From positions 832-6,631 of the forward strand of contig DNHM01000251.1 of NCBI GenBank assembly GCA_003485885.1: a DNA stretch of 5,800 nt. Reading direction: 5' to 3'. The stretch is from Acidimicrobiaceae bacterium (GTDB lineage: Bacteria; Actinomycetota; Acidimicrobiia; Acidimicrobiales; UBA10347). Made by a program: the position numbers and the translations under genes. The notes under the pieces were generated by a model. It was not told the DNA's origin and did no database searches. It saw only the letters and a program-made list of their open reading frames with translations. Shown here piece by piece: positions 5,514 through 5,800 of this stretch (its first letter is position 1; each line of letters begins with the position of its first letter).

Positions 5514-5556
5514 AGAGCGTCGCATAGAGCCTCGCTTAGAGCCTCACTTAGAGCTT
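5514..5556. repeat. 12-bp tandem repeat spanning the amidohydrolase stop
   Basis: Three adjacent 12-bp units start at 5514, 5526 and 5538: agagcgtcgcat, agagcctcgctt and agagcctcactt. A degenerate fourth begins agagcttgg at 5550. Units two and three differ at one base. On the minus strand the unit reads CTC-TAA-G(T/C)G-AGG in the amidohydrolase frame, so the stop codon lies in one unit (TAA 5550-5548) and is repeated in the next (TAA 5538-5536); the third has TAT. It fills most of the 41-bp gap between the convergent lipoprotein and amidohydrolase genes. Confidence 0.75.
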
Positions 5557-5800
5557 GGTCTGATCGATGTTGTACAGGCCCATGACGTTCTCCCACACCA
5601 TTGCCTGACGCTCGTTGTCGGGCACACCAACAAGCACTTCGTCCAGGGTCGTCATGGAGTGCGGCCAGATTGAGTCGTGGTGGGGATAGTCATTTCCCCA
5701 GACCAGGTTTCCGATGCCGATGTCGTGACGGGTTGCGATCCCCTGCGCATCGTCTTCGAACGTGACCCAGAAGTTACGGTCGAAGTACTGCGACGGCTTC
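5548..5800 (-). CDS. Amidohydrolase_2 family metal-dependent hydrolase, C-terminal part
   Basis: Only the last 83 residues are inside the window; the gene enters from the right edge. The fragment has NFWVTFEDD, then GIATRHDIGIGNLVWGNDYPHHDS, and ends MGLYNIDQTKL. The W-G-N-D-Y-P-H block is the late-barrel motif of amidohydrolase_2 (ACMSD-like) TIM-barrel hydrolases, whose Asp is the final metal ligand. The tail after it (WPHS, a VPDNERQAMVWENV helix, then LYN) is common in actinobacterial members. These enzymes hydrolyse or decarboxylate varied, often aromatic, substrates; the substrate cannot be told from this fragment. It is convergent with the lipoprotein gene, and its stop codon lies in a 12-bp tandem repeat. 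Family confident, substrate unknown. Confidence 0.88.
   Translation of the reverse strand, partial: KPSQYFDRNFWVTFEDDAQGIATRHDIGIGNLVWGNDYPHHDSIWPHSMTTLDEVLVGVPDNERQAMVWENVMGLYNIDQTKL

Noticed and set aside
5492..5515. Hairpin CTCGT...ACGAG, with nested GAGT-A-ACTC, as a lipoprotein terminator
   Set aside because: The outer arms are only 5 bp around a 14-nt loop, the inner pairing has an impossible 1-nt loop, and no T-tract follows on either strand.
5514..5556. CRISPR-like array
   Set aside because: The units are 12 bp, directly adjacent with no spacers, and partly coding; no cas genes are present.

Overview
The window is ordinary chromosomal DNA from a moderately GC-rich actinobacterium. 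I favour a lineage near Acidimicrobiia (Ilumatobacter-like). That placement is inference from protein style: MenD has an N-terminal ANAT-type segment, there is an acidic Cys-containing lipoprotein, an amidohydrolase_2 tail of actinobacterial type, frequent GTG starts and few Shine-Dalgarno sites. There is no rRNA or other marker gene to fix the taxonomy.

Layout. Positions 1-515 (minus) hold nearly all of an ECF sigma factor resembling mycobacterial SigC; its C-terminus runs off the left edge. Divergent from it, across about 43 bp, is a zinc-finger (HxxxCxxC) membrane anti-sigma factor (559-1224, plus). The short gap and the first sigma codons contain a small palindrome and GGAACC motifs like ECF -35 elements. 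Then come three menaquinone genes in alternating orientation: menC (1302-2399, plus), menH (2386-3147, minus, overlapping the menC 3' end by 14 bp) and menD (best start 3286, to 4974, plus). menH and menD diverge from a 138-bp control region. Next is a very acidic, Cys-containing lipoprotein of unknown function (5027-5506, plus). The window ends with the C-terminal 83 residues of an amidohydrolase_2 family metal-dependent hydrolase (5548-5800, minus), whose stop codon lies in a 12-bp tandem repeat.

How the genes work together. MenD, MenH and MenC catalyse three consecutive steps of the classical menaquinone route (isochorismate to SEPHCHC to SHCHC to o-succinylbenzoate). This supports MenC as an OSB synthase rather than another enolase-superfamily enzyme. 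The sigma/anti-sigma pair is probably a self-contained envelope-signal regulator; nothing in the sequence ties it to the men genes. menD and the lipoprotein gene each have the hexamer TACAGT 6-7 nt before the chosen start and no Shine-Dalgarno, which suggests leaderless mRNAs.

I found no mobile element, CRISPR, RNA gene or clearly new multi-gene system. The most interesting items are the divergent sigma/anti-sigma module with its compact control region, the lipoprotein, and the small tandem repeat carrying duplicated stop codons. No gene-free stretch exceeds 300 bases; the longest is the 138-bp menH-menD gap.
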